From NCBI GenBank assembly GCA_023391835.1, contig JAEWAE010000076.1:1-27585 (forward strand): a stretch of DNA of 27,585 bases. Reading direction: 5' to 3'. This DNA is from Bacillota bacterium (GTDB taxonomy: Bacteria; Bacillota; Clostridia; Oscillospirales; Ethanoligenentaceae). The notes under the pieces were generated by a model that worked only from the letters and a program-made list of their open reading frames with translations, was not told the origin of the DNA and made no database searches. Made by a program: the position numbers and the translations under genes. Positions 1-7,443 of the stretch are shown piece by piece (position 1 is the stretch's first letter; each line of letters begins with the position of its first letter).

Positions 1-22
1 CGGCGGGAGTTTCCTCCCGCCG
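1..22 (-). terminator. Hairpin at window edge, probable terminator of the minus-strand operon
   Basis: Positions 1-9 and 14-22 form a perfect 9-bp GC-rich stem closed by a 4-nt loop. It lies downstream of the minus-strand exporter/SGNH operon. The T-tract expected after it would fall outside the window, so terminator function is inferred from position and stem strength only. Confidence 0.45.
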
Positions 23-39
23 GGCACCGCTTTATCAAA

Positions 40-67
40 TTTCAAAAAGAAAGCCGGGCAAAGAACC
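40..67 (-). repeat. Short interspersed repeat, copy C (F-F-A-R-L-S-F)
   Basis: Read on the minus strand this is GGTTCTTTGCCCGGCTTTCT followed by a T-run. It matches copies at 16768-16804 (plus) and at 23864-23955 (both strands). In one frame all copies encode F-A-x-(L/V)-S; this copy reads F-F-A-R-L-S-F and then stops. Like the others it is intergenic, has AT-rich sequence on its 5' side, and lies beside a hairpin terminator. No ribosome site precedes it, so expression as a peptide is not supported. Confidence 0.6.
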
Positions 68-152
68 ATATAATACGTACGGATTGCTATCTCAAAGCCA
101 TAAAACGCTTCTGCGGGATACGCGCGAAACAGCCCGCCACAGCCCTCCACGT

Positions 153-803
153 CTACTCCCGCACCAGCTCAGGGAAATGTGCGCGGATAAACCCGGCGAT
201 GATATGGGCCACCCGGGCATAGCCCTCGTCCGAATAGTGCAGCCCGTCGGGGCGGAAGCGGCCATCATCCAGATAGCAGCTCATGCCGCCCATGGCGTAC
301 ATATCCAGCACCGGCAGACTGTAATAATCTGCCGCTTCGACAATCGCGTCCCGGTACTCTTTCAGCGTATGGCCGACGCCGTTGGGGGTGAAAGTTTCCC
401 ACCCATACAGGCGGCTGCGGCACTTGGGCGGCGTGATAAAAAAGATGTCCGCTCCCGGGTACCCGGCGTACAGCCGCCGGGCCAGCGTGTCGAGGGCACC
501 GTAAAACGTGTCGATCCCCCGGTCGCCGAAATGCCCCAGCGCGGCCCCGCCGCAAAAATCATTCATGCCGCCCCAGACGCTCACCAGGCTTGCGCTCCGC
601 GCCATCGCGCCGCAGCGGTCGGCCATGCCGCCCGGGCCGGCCAGCCGGTTGCCGTTGATGCCGTAGTTGCGGCAGCAAAGTCCCGTCAGCGACGGGATAT
701 AGGCCGTCCACGGGGTGCCTTTGCCCCCCTTGCCCGTGTTGTCGCCGTGGGTCAGGCTGTCGCCCAGCGCGTTGAGATACCGCTGCTCATTTTCCACCGT
801 CAT
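153..803 (-). CDS. SGNH/GDSL-family hydrolase
   Basis: This 216-aa protein is a probable cytoplasmic esterase or lysophospholipase of the SGNH (GDSL) superfamily. All four catalytic blocks are visible. Block I is G-D-S-L-T-H-G with the nucleophile at S16, and block II is the N-Y-G segment around G48. Block III is G-G-M-N-D with N81, and block V is D186-G-L-H189. No signal peptide is present. An AAAGGA ribosome site lies 7-8 nt before the ATG at 803. It is the last gene of a minus-strand operon, 36 nt after the second ABC half-transporter. That position suggests it acts on whatever the exporter handles, but the substrate cannot be read from sequence. A carbohydrate or lipid O-acyl esterase is equally possible. 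Confidence 0.9.
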   Translation of the reverse strand: MTVENEQRYLNALGDSLTHGDNTGKGGKGTPWTAYIPSLTGLCCRNYGINGNRLAGPGGMADRCGAMARSASLVSVWGGMNDFCGGAALGHFGDRGIDTFYGALDTLARRLYAGYPGADIFFITPPKCRSRLYGWETFTPNGVGHTLKEYRDAIVEAADYYSLPVLDMYAMGGMSCYLDDGRFRPDGLHYSDEGYARVAHIIAGFIRAHFPELVRE

Positions 804-839
804 TTTGATTTCCTTTCCGTGCGGCAGACGTGCCGCACC

Positions 840-2609
840 TTATGCGCTCATCTGGGCCATGAAAAGACTGTAATAAGCCCCCCGGCGCGCCATCAGCTGG
901 GCATGGGAACCGGCCTCCACGATCTGCCCGCCGTCGATGTAAAGGATGCGGTCGCAGCTCTGGATGGTGCTCAACCGGTGGGCGATGATGAAGGAGGTGC
1001 GCCCTTTCAGCAAAGCGCCCAGCCCCTCCTGCAGCAGCCGCTCGGTACGGGTGTCGATGGAGGAGGTGGCCTCGTCGAGCACGAGAATTTTCGGGTCGGC
1101 CAGCAGCGTGCGGGCAAAGGATATCAGCTGCTTCTGCCCCTGGGAAAGCCGGCTCCCCCGCTCGTTGACCTCCGTGAGATAGCCTTTTTCCATTTCCGCG
1201 ATAAAGTCGTCGGCCCGCACCACTTGGGCGGCGCGGACGACCTCCTCGTCGGTGGCGTCCAGCCGGCCGTACCGGATGTTATCCATAATGGTGCCGGAAA
1301 AAATGAAACTGTCCTGCAGCATGATGCCCATCTGGCTGCGCAGCGAATCGAGGGTCACTTCGGCAATATCGCTGCCGTCGATCAGCACCCGGCCCCCCGT
1401 CACGTCATAAAAGCGGCTGATCAGGCTGACCACGGTGGATTTGCCCGCGCCCGTGGGCCCCACCAGCGCGATGCTCTCGCCGGGGCGGACGGTGAAATTC
1501 ATGTCGCGGAGCACTTGCGTATCCGCGTCGTAGGCGAAATCCACATGGTCGAAGGTCACCGCACCGGTGATGGGCGGCAGCGCCGTGGCGCCGGGCGCAT
1601 CCTGGATCGCCACCGGCTCGTCGATGGTCTCGAATATCCGCTCCAGATAGGCGATCGTATTGAGGAAGTTGTTGTAAATATTGGCGAGGTTGGTGATGGG
1701 CTGCCAAAAGCGGGAGGCATAGTTGCCCATAGCCAGCACGGTGCCGAAGGTGATGACCGCCCCCGACCAGTCGACCCCCGTGATGTACACCATCGAAAAC
1801 ACGATCTGGGAGATATTCTGCACCGAGTACCACATCAGGTTCGACAGATAGACCGCCCGCATCCAGCGGTCGCGGTATTCGGTGCAAAGCCGGTGAAAAA
1901 TGCGGTGGTTTTCCCGCTCGCGGGTAAAAATCTGGGTCACCCGCATGCCGTTGATGCTCTCGTGCACATAGGCGTTGAGGTTGGAACTTTTATTCGATAT
2001 GGACTGCCAGGCCCGTCGCTGGGCCGGCTTGACGGCCGTGAGGATGACAAGCAGAAACGGCAGCCCCGCCAGCACCACCATGGTCAGGCGCACATCCACC
2101 TGGAGCATAAAAACGACGATGAGCACGAGGTTGAAGATTTCGAGAAAGAAGTTGATAATGCCGTTGGAAAGCATGTCGGAAACCGAATTGACATACTGGA
2201 TCACCCGCACCAGGATCTTGCCGTGGGGGCGGGAGTCGTAATAGGCAAACGGCAGCTTCTGCAGATGGGCGAAAAGATCCTGCCGGATCTCGAAAATCAC
2301 ATCCTGCCCCACCTGCGCGGTGAGGATGCTGCGCAGTGTGGTGAAGGCCACACTGATGATAACCGCCGCCCCCATGATGCCCGCCAGCAGGATCAGCTGC
2401 CGCACATCCCGCCGGGGCACCGACTGATCGACGGCGATTTTCATCAGGTACGGCCCCAGCAGGCTGCAGGCGCTGGCGATGAGGCTCAGCACCACGGCTG
2501 CCAGCAGCTTGCCCTTATGCCGGTTGACATATACCAGCGCCCGGAACAGATGCTTGAGGCTGAAGGGCGTTTCCAGCGTCTCGTCGATGTCGTATTTATT
2601 GCGCTGCAT
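840..2609 (-). CDS. ABC exporter half-transporter, subunit with the intact ATP site
   Basis: The 589-aa protein has a type IV ABC exporter layout: a six-helix membrane domain (about residues 30-320) followed by a nucleotide-binding domain. The latter has Walker A G-P-T-G-A-G-K-S-T (about 383-391), signature L-S-Q-G-Q (about 488) and Walker B I-L-V-L-D-E-A-T-S. The catalytic Glu and the H-loop His (I-I-A-H-R-L-S) are both present. The partner gene at 2649-4421 has a degenerate Walker B and H-loop. Together they fit a heterodimeric exporter such as BmrCD, LmrCD or TM287/288, in which this subunit supplies the hydrolysing Walker A/B/H and the partner supplies the L-S-G-G-Q signature. It starts 39 nt after the upstream half-transporter. 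The substrate is unknown; drugs, lipids or peptides are the usual possibilities. Confidence 0.93.
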   Translation of the reverse strand: MQRNKYDIDETLETPFSLKHLFRALVYVNRHKGKLLAAVVLSLIASACSLLGPYLMKIAVDQSVPRRDVRQLILLAGIMGAAVIISVAFTTLRSILTAQVGQDVIFEIRQDLFAHLQKLPFAYYDSRPHGKILVRVIQYVNSVSDMLSNGIINFFLEIFNLVLIVVFMLQVDVRLTMVVLAGLPFLLVILTAVKPAQRRAWQSISNKSSNLNAYVHESINGMRVTQIFTRERENHRIFHRLCTEYRDRWMRAVYLSNLMWYSVQNISQIVFSMVYITGVDWSGAVITFGTVLAMGNYASRFWQPITNLANIYNNFLNTIAYLERIFETIDEPVAIQDAPGATALPPITGAVTFDHVDFAYDADTQVLRDMNFTVRPGESIALVGPTGAGKSTVVSLISRFYDVTGGRVLIDGSDIAEVTLDSLRSQMGIMLQDSFIFSGTIMDNIRYGRLDATDEEVVRAAQVVRADDFIAEMEKGYLTEVNERGSRLSQGQKQLISFARTLLADPKILVLDEATSSIDTRTERLLQEGLGALLKGRTSFIIAHRLSTIQSCDRILYIDGGQIVEAGSHAQLMARRGAYYSLFMAQMSA

Positions 2610-2648
2610 GCAATCGCTTCCCCCCTGGACACTCCGCCGGACGGCCGG

Positions 2649-4421
2649 TCACTCGGCCGCCGCTTCCTCCTGCCGGACCCCTTCCTGCTGGAGGCGGCAG
2701 ATCTCGTAATAATAGCCCCGCCGGCGCATCAGCTCCTCGTGGGTGCCCTGCTCGGCAATGCGGTGGTCGCGCAGGATGAGGATGCGGTCGGCGTGACGCA
2801 CCGATGTGATGCGCTGGGCGATGATGATCTTGGTGCAGGGAAAATCCAGTGTCGCCAGGTTGTGCTGGATGAGCTTTTCCGTCTCCATATCCACCGCGGA
2901 GGTGGTGTCGTCGAGAATCAGGACGGGCGGCTTGATCGCCAGCGCACGGGCCAGCGCCAGGCGCTGTTTCTGCCCGCCCGACAGCCCCACGCCCCGCTCA
3001 CCGATGATGGTGTAATACCCCTCCGGCGTTTCGCGGATAAACCCGTCGGCATCGGAAAGCCTGGCATAGCGCCGCACTTCCTCCTCGGGCAGCTCCGGGT
3101 TGCCATAGGCGATGTTGCCGTCGATGGTGTCGGAAAACAGGAGCACATCCTGGGTGGCCATGCCGATGGCGCTCCGCAGCTTGCGCAGGTCATAGCGGCG
3201 CACGTCCACGCCGTCCACCAGTATGCTGCCGCCGGTCACATCCTCGAACCGACCGATCAGGTTGGCAAAGGTCGTCTTGCCCGACCCGGTGGGGCCCATG
3301 ATGCCGATGGTCTGGCCGGGGCGAATATCCACCGAGATGTGGTCGAAAACCGCCTCTTTGCCGTAGCTGAAGGACACATCGCGGAACTCGATGCCGCCGC
3401 GCGTGGGGGCCTGCTCCACCGGCTCGGCGGGCGGGACGATACGGGGCTTCGCATAATAGAGCTCGATGATTTTGTTGGCCGAGGCGAAAAAACGCTGGGA
3501 ATCATTCAAAATCTGCCCGAGCATACGCATGGGGTTGGCGATGGCCCAGGTCAGCGCCGAGAACGCCATCAGCTTGCCATAGGTCAGCTGCCCCCGGATG
3601 ATGAACAGCCCGCCGCACAAAATGGTGATGATCGTCAGCGACTGGGCCAGGAACTCCAGCACCGGGTAAAACTTCAGCCATGTATAAGAGGCTTTGAGGT
3701 TATTCTGGCGATACTCTTCGTTTTTTTCCGTAAATTTATCCACTTCGTATTTTTCCCGGTTGAATGCCTTGACCACCCGGTTGCCCGAAATGTTTTCCTG
3801 GGCGGCGGTGTTCATCTGAGAAAGTTTTTCGCGAAGCCCGATAAATACCGGTCGTATTTTATTTGAAAACAAATACGCCACGGCAAATATCAGCGGCGTC
3901 ATGCCGATGAGCATCAGCGTCAGCTGCCAGCTGGTGGTGAAAAAATAGATGATCGTCACCAAAAAAAGCACGATGGAGTCGGTGACGTTATAGACGATCC
4001 AGGAGCAGAAATGCCGCAGCATATCCAGATCGCCCGTGAGGCGGGTCATCAGATCGCCCGTGCGATAGGTGTGGTAAAAGTGCATATCCTGCCGCTGCAG
4101 GTTGTCGAAAAGCTTTTCCCTCACCACGATAAGCAGATGCTGACTGGATTTTTCAAACAACACGATCATCAGGTAACGCAGCGAGGAAATGGCCAGCTGC
4201 ACCCCCACCATCAGCGCCAGCAGCGGCAGCAGCAGGGAAACATGGTGGTCCACCGCGCCGGAGGCCGTCTTGGTGCCCACAATAATTTCGTCGACCACGG
4301 TCTGGGAAATACGGGGGTTGATAATGACAAACGCCGAGGTCAGCACGGAAAGCATGATGGCGACGGCGAAGGATGCCTGTTTTCCCTTTAGGTTCTGCCA
4401 GATCCATTTGAGCTGAAACAT
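2649..4421 (-). CDS. ABC exporter half-transporter, subunit with the degenerate ATP site
   Basis: The 590-aa protein has an N-terminal six-helix membrane domain and a C-terminal ATPase domain. Walker A is G-P-T-G-S-G-K-T-T (about residues 375-383) and the signature is a canonical L-S-G-G-Q (about 480). Walker B reads L-I-L-D-D-T-T-S, with Asp where the catalytic Glu should be. The H-loop reads I-I-A-Q-R-I-T-S, with Gln in place of the switch His. Both changes are the known hallmark of the degenerate subunit in heterodimeric exporters. It is the first gene of the operon, followed 39 nt later by the intact-site partner and then by the SGNH hydrolase. The start is the ATG opening M-F-Q-L-K-W-I-W. 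No convincing sigma-A promoter was found for it in the upstream 256-bp intergenic region. Confidence 0.93.
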   Translation of the reverse strand: MFQLKWIWQNLKGKQASFAVAIMLSVLTSAFVIINPRISQTVVDEIIVGTKTASGAVDHHVSLLLPLLALMVGVQLAISSLRYLMIVLFEKSSQHLLIVVREKLFDNLQRQDMHFYHTYRTGDLMTRLTGDLDMLRHFCSWIVYNVTDSIVLFLVTIIYFFTTSWQLTLMLIGMTPLIFAVAYLFSNKIRPVFIGLREKLSQMNTAAQENISGNRVVKAFNREKYEVDKFTEKNEEYRQNNLKASYTWLKFYPVLEFLAQSLTIITILCGGLFIIRGQLTYGKLMAFSALTWAIANPMRMLGQILNDSQRFFASANKIIELYYAKPRIVPPAEPVEQAPTRGGIEFRDVSFSYGKEAVFDHISVDIRPGQTIGIMGPTGSGKTTFANLIGRFEDVTGGSILVDGVDVRRYDLRKLRSAIGMATQDVLLFSDTIDGNIAYGNPELPEEEVRRYARLSDADGFIRETPEGYYTIIGERGVGLSGGQKQRLALARALAIKPPVLILDDTTSAVDMETEKLIQHNLATLDFPCTKIIIAQRITSVRHADRILILRDHRIAEQGTHEELMRRRGYYYEICRLQQEGVRQEEAAAE

Positions 4422-4503
4422 CGTCCCATCCCCTTTTCGGCTCAGTTCCGCGGCGGCCGCACCGCCCGTTCAAAGCACTATATATTTTACTGTATCGACC
4501 CCG

Positions 4504-4551
4504 GCATAGCTATGCACGAATGTTGTGAATTCCTATACTTATGTTGCAACA
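4504..4551. promoter_or_regulatory. Two short perfect palindromes between divergent operons
   Basis: GCATAGCTATGC at 4504-4515 and TGTTGCAACA at 4542-4551 are perfect 12-bp and 10-bp palindromes. They lie in the intergenic space between the minus-strand exporter operon (starting at 4421) and the plus-strand MNT-like/HEPN pair (starting at 4678). They could be operators for a regulator of either operon. No regulator gene adjoins, so this is inference from symmetry and position. Confidence 0.3.
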
Positions 4552-4595
4552 ATCCCCTGCGCGGCGGCGTGTGCCGACGTGCTTGCCGCGCTCTA

Positions 4596-4625
4596 TTGCG
4601 TCCGACGGCAAAAAAAGGATATAAT
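4596..4625 (+). promoter_or_regulatory. Probable sigma-A promoter of the MNT-like/HEPN pair
   Basis: A perfect TATAAT lies at 4620-4625, with TTGCGT at 4596-4601, 18 bp upstream. It is about 50 bp before the TTG start of the first gene of the pair. Confidence 0.55.
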
Positions 4626-4677
4626 AAGGTAGACTTTCAAATTGCCGCCTGCGGGCGGCCGCAAGGAGGCGGTCCCT

Positions 4678-5010
4678 TTGGACATGCCGGTTTCCGAAAG
4701 CATCCGCTCGGTGTGCGGGGCAATCGCCGAGCTCTTTTCCCCCGAGCGGGTGATTCTTTTCAGCGTCAAGCGCAGCGTCACCGGCGCGGTGCGCAGCTTT
4801 AAGGTCTGTGTGGTGCTGGATGCTCCCCGAGCCGCCGATATCGAGAAACGCATCTATCTCGAGATCGACAGCAAGCTGCCCTTCGACGTGCTGGTCTATA
4901 CCCCGCAGCAGTGGGCGGAGCTCGTCGGGCAGCCGGGCAGCTTCGCCCACACCATCATCAGGGAAGGGACGGTTGTCTATGAGGCCGGGCAGGAACCGAA
5001 GCGCCGGTAA
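4678..5010 (+). CDS. MNT-like nucleotidyltransferase-fold protein, catalytic residues lost
   Basis: This 110-aa protein resembles the small MNT-type nucleotidyltransferases that pair with HEPN proteins. The fold is suggested by V-I-L-F at the end of the first strand. An F-D-V-L-V-Y-T-P segment (about residue 75) and a C-terminal S-F-A-H-T-I-I-R-E-G also fit. It aligns without gaps to the family motif F-G-S-x11-D-x-D, but the defining residues are replaced: G29 is Ser, S30 is Val, D41 is Phe and D43 is Val. Only the later F-D-V aspartate remains, so it is probably not an active nucleotidyl transferase. The TTG start at 4678 is chosen because AAGGAGG ends 8 nt upstream; the ATG at 4684 is the alternative. 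The next gene starts inside this one with a 32-nt overlap, which suggests coupled translation. Confidence 0.7.
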   Translation: MDMPVSESIRSVCGAIAELFSPERVILFSVKRSVTGAVRSFKVCVVLDAPRAADIEKRIYLEIDSKLPFDVLVYTPQQWAELVGQPGSFAHTIIREGTVVYEAGQEPKRR

Positions 5011-5395
5011 TGACAGCCGGCGGTATTACGACTGGATCGAACGCGCCAAAGAGGACCTGGAGGCCGCGCGTCTGCTGCTGGCACATGACGTGACCCGGGA
5101 CGCGGCGGCCTTCCACTGCCAGCAGTGCATCGAAAAAGCCCTCAAGGGGTATCTGCTTTACCGCACCGGCAACGGCGCCGACGGGCACAACCTCACCTGG
5201 CTGTGCAAACAGGCCATCCAAAGCGACGCCCGGTTTTACGAGTGGCTCGACGAGAGCGCCGCCCTCAACCGCTACTATATCGAGACCCGCTACCCCGCCG
5301 ACATCCCTATGGAACTGACGCCCGAACGGGTGGAGCGCGCTTTCCGGATGGCCGAAAGCATGTACGATTTTATTTGCCGGGAGGTCCCGGAATGA
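4979..5395 (+). CDS. HEPN domain protein
   Basis: The 138-aa helical protein has the signature of the HEPN family paired with MNT nucleotidyltransferases: F-H-C-Q-Q-C-I-E-K-A-L-K-G (residues 45-57), then H70-N-L, then N-R-Y-Y-I-E-T-R-Y-P. The ATG at 4979 is the only start codon before the conserved region and has GGGAAGGGA 9 nt upstream. It overlaps the MNT-like gene by 32 nt. Many HEPN proteins are RNases with an R-x4-6-H motif in a late helix. I do not see that motif there; the only such spacing is R40-x5-H46 in the early helix, so RNase activity is unproven. In known HEPN/MNT pairs the MNT partner modifies and silences the HEPN toxin. Here the partner seems catalytically dead, so the pair may work by binding alone or have another role. 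Confidence 0.82.
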   Translation: MRPGRNRSAGNDSRRYYDWIERAKEDLEAARLLLAHDVTRDAAAFHCQQCIEKALKGYLLYRTGNGADGHNLTWLCKQAIQSDARFYEWLDESAALNRYYIETRYPADIPMELTPERVERAFRMAESMYDFICREVPE

Positions 5396-5396
5396 C

Positions 5397-5425
5397 TTGC
5401 ACTTTTCATACTGCTTTGTTAAAAT
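5397..5425 (+). promoter_or_regulatory. Possible promoter of the galactokinase gene
   Basis: TTGCAC at 5397-5402 and TAAAAT at 5420-5425 are separated by 17 bp, just after the HEPN stop codon and about 70 bp before the galactokinase start. The -10 matches 5 of 6 consensus bases; the -35 is weak. Confidence 0.45.
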
Positions 5426-5492
5426 ATTAAATAAAGTGTGTTCGACCGCCGGGCGACCCGGTCAGGCCGATGATCATCGGGGAGGATTTCCT

Positions 5493-6791
5493 ATGAAAGA
5501 AACCTATCAGGATGCCGCCGCCGCGCGCAATGCCATTGACGGCGGCTTACTGGATGACCGGCTGAGTCTGCTCGGCGGCGGCCGGCCCGGAGCGGCCGTG
5601 GAAATGCGCCGGCGTTATCGCGACCGGCTGGAGGCTTTTGCCGCCGAATTCGGCCCCGGGGGCGACATCCAGCTGCTGAGCGTGCCGGGCCGCAGCGAGG
5701 TGGGCGGCAACCACACCGACCACAACCACGGCCGGGTGCTGGCCTGCGCGGTCAATCTCGACATCATCGCCGCGGCGCGGAAAAACGACGACGGCGTGGT
5801 GCGCATCCATTCCGAAGGGTTTGAGCCCGACGTGGTGCCCCTTGACGACCTGAACCCCCACCCGGAGGAGCATTATCAGTCCCGCGCGCTGGTGCGCGGG
5901 GTCTGCGCGCGGCTCAAAGAGCTGGGCTACCGGGTGGGCGGCTTCGACGCCGGCACGGCCTCGGCGGTGCTCAAAGGGTCGGGGCTTTCCTCCTCCGCCG
6001 CCTTTGAGGTGATGGTGGGCAATCTCATCAGCCATCTTTACAACGACGGCAAAATCGACCCGGTGGTGCTGGCCCAGGCGGGTCAGTACGCCGAGGGGGA
6101 ATTTTTCGGCAAGCCCTGCGGGCTGATGGATCAGACCGCCTGCGCGGTGGGCGGCTTCATCACCATCGACTTTGCCGACAACGACCACCCGGTCATCCAA
6201 AAGCTCGATTTCGACTTTTCCGCGGCGGGTCATTCCCTGTGCATCGTCGACACGGCCGGCGACCACGCGGATCTGAACGCGGATTACGCCGCCATCCGCG
6301 GCGAAATGGAGTCGGTGGCCCGGCTGCTGGGGCACCGCTATTTGCGGGAATGCGACGAGGCGGCGTTTTATGACCGCCTGCCCGAGATCCGCCGGGAGCT
6401 GGGCGACCGCGCGGCGCTGCGGGCCATTCACTTTTTCGGCGACAACGCCCGGGTGGCGGAGCAGACCCGGGCCCTCAACGCGGGCGACTTCGCGCGCTTT
6501 AAGCAACTGGTCATCGAGTCGGGCCGCTCGTCGGTGATGTATCTGCAAAACAGTTACTCCGTCCGTGACCCCCGCAGCCAGGGCCTGACGCTGGCGCTGG
6601 CGCTGGCCGAAAAAATGCTGACCGGCAAAGGGGCCTGGCGGCTCCATGGCGGTGGATTCGCCGGCACCATCCAGGCCTTCGTACCCGACGCGCTGGTGCC
6701 CGAATTCACCCGGGTAATGGATCACGCGTTCGGTGTCGGCGCCTGTCATGTGCTTGCGGTGCGGCCGGTCGGAGCCTGCCGGGTATTGTGA
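5493..6791 (+). CDS. galK: Galactokinase-family GHMP kinase
   Basis: The 432-aa cytoplasmic GHMP-superfamily kinase probably phosphorylates galactose to galactose-1-phosphate in the Leloir pathway. Motif 1 is P-G-R-S-E-V-G-G-N-H-T-D-H-N (about residues 65-78), the sugar-binding signature of galactokinases. Motif 2, the ATP phosphate loop, is G-S-G-L-S-S-S-A (about 161-168). Motif 3 is H-G-G-G-F-A-G-T (about 385). The ATG at 5493 has GGGGAGG 7 nt upstream. It is somewhat longer than the E. coli enzyme (382 aa). Motif 1 reads V-G-G-N-H-T-D-H rather than the usual I-G-E-H-T-D-Y. That divergence leaves room for another sugar such as N-acetylgalactosamine. No other galactose genes flank it, and a strong terminator follows. 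Confidence 0.85.
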   Translation: MKETYQDAAAARNAIDGGLLDDRLSLLGGGRPGAAVEMRRRYRDRLEAFAAEFGPGGDIQLLSVPGRSEVGGNHTDHNHGRVLACAVNLDIIAAARKNDDGVVRIHSEGFEPDVVPLDDLNPHPEEHYQSRALVRGVCARLKELGYRVGGFDAGTASAVLKGSGLSSSAAFEVMVGNLISHLYNDGKIDPVVLAQAGQYAEGEFFGKPCGLMDQTACAVGGFITIDFADNDHPVIQKLDFDFSAAGHSLCIVDTAGDHADLNADYAAIRGEMESVARLLGHRYLRECDEAAFYDRLPEIRRELGDRAALRAIHFFGDNARVAEQTRALNAGDFARFKQLVIESGRSSVMYLQNSYSVRDPRSQGLTLALALAEKMLTGKGAWRLHGGGFAGTIQAFVPDALVPEFTRVMDHAFGVGACHVLAVRPVGACRVL

Positions 6792-6849
6792 CGGCCCGAG
6801 TCGGCTTTGCCTACATAACCTAAAACGACTGATCGGATTTTTTGATTCA

Positions 6850-6881
6850 GCGGGGCTGCCTGAAAAGGCAGCCCCGCTTTT
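6850..6881 (+). terminator. Intrinsic terminator after the galactokinase gene
   Basis: A perfect 12-bp GC-rich stem (GCGGGGCTGCCT and its complement, 6850-6861 and 6866-6877) with a 4-nt GAAA loop is followed by a short T-tract. It ends the plus-strand transcript before the next promoter at 6910. Confidence 0.9.
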
Positions 6882-6909
6882 CGGCCGCTCCCCCAAAATC
6901 CCGCCCCGA

Positions 6910-6938
6910 TTGAAAAAAGCCGCCGGATAGCCTATAAT
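6910..6938 (+). promoter_or_regulatory. Sigma-A promoter of the DUF2007/DUF3810/GNAT operon
   Basis: TTGAAA at 6910-6915 and TATAAT at 6933-6938 are separated by exactly 17 bp, about 35 bp before the first start codon and just downstream of the galactokinase terminator. Confidence 0.8.
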
Positions 6939-6974
6939 GAAAAAAATGACTGCGTCAGGAAAGGCGGGAGCTTT

Positions 6975-7442
6975 ATGGAGCCAGATTCCCCCCGCCCGGC
7001 GGATACCGGGACGGATCATACCGAGTGGGTGGAGGACGAGCCGGTCTTTCTCACATCCACCGACAGCGCGGTGGATTCCCGCCTGCTGGAAGGCAGCCTG
7101 CGCGAAGCGGGCATCCCCTTCGACGCCAAAATGCACAACGACCGGGGCATCACCCGCGTATTCATGGGCACTTCCCCGCTGGGGGCGGATTTTTACGTCC
7201 CCTCTAAGCTGCTGGAACGTGCCCGCGCCTGTATTCCCGGCAGCGAAACCGGGCCGGAGCCTGCCGCCGATCCGCCGGACGCATCCTCCCCGGCGGGTGC
7301 CGGGGAGGAAAAACCGGGTGCCGCCGTCCGGCGGCACCCGGCAGCGGTGATCGTCACCGCTTTGGCGCTGGCGGCGCTGCTGTTAGCTTTTTATGCAATG
7401 GATGCGCTGCTCGGTTGGTTTCGCAGTCTGATGGGGTTCTGA
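6975..7442 (+). CDS. DUF2007-like protein with a C-terminal membrane anchor
   Basis: The 155-aa protein has a small N-terminal domain (about residues 20-90). Its segments L-L-E-G-S-L-R-E-A-G-I-P-F and G-A-D-F-Y-V-P-S-K-L-L-E-R-A resemble the DUF2007 putative signal-transducing family. A Pro/Ala-rich linker follows. Residues about 122-142 form one hydrophobic helix and a short tail completes the protein. The soluble domain would be cytoplasmic. AGGAAAGG lies about 9 nt before the ATG. The next gene starts one base after this stop, so the two are surely co-transcribed. The biochemical role is unknown; binding of a partner or ligand at the membrane is an inference. Confidence 0.75.
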   Translation: MEPDSPRPADTGTDHTEWVEDEPVFLTSTDSAVDSRLLEGSLREAGIPFDAKMHNDRGITRVFMGTSPLGADFYVPSKLLERARACIPGSETGPEPAADPPDASSPAGAGEEKPGAAVRRHPAAVIVTALALAALLLAFYAMDALLGWFRSLMGF

Positions 7443-7443
7443 A

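Noticed and set aside
69..74. A perfect TATAAT on the plus strand
   Set aside because: No plus-strand gene follows it for 4.6 kb and there is no good -35; it is part of the AT-rich flank of repeat copy C.
84..3866. A plus-strand open frame of about 1260 codons running through the SGNH and ABC exporter genes
   Set aside because: It is antisense to three genes with clear catalytic motifs, has no ribosome site and no recognisable domain. Long antisense frames are expected from GC-rich codon use.
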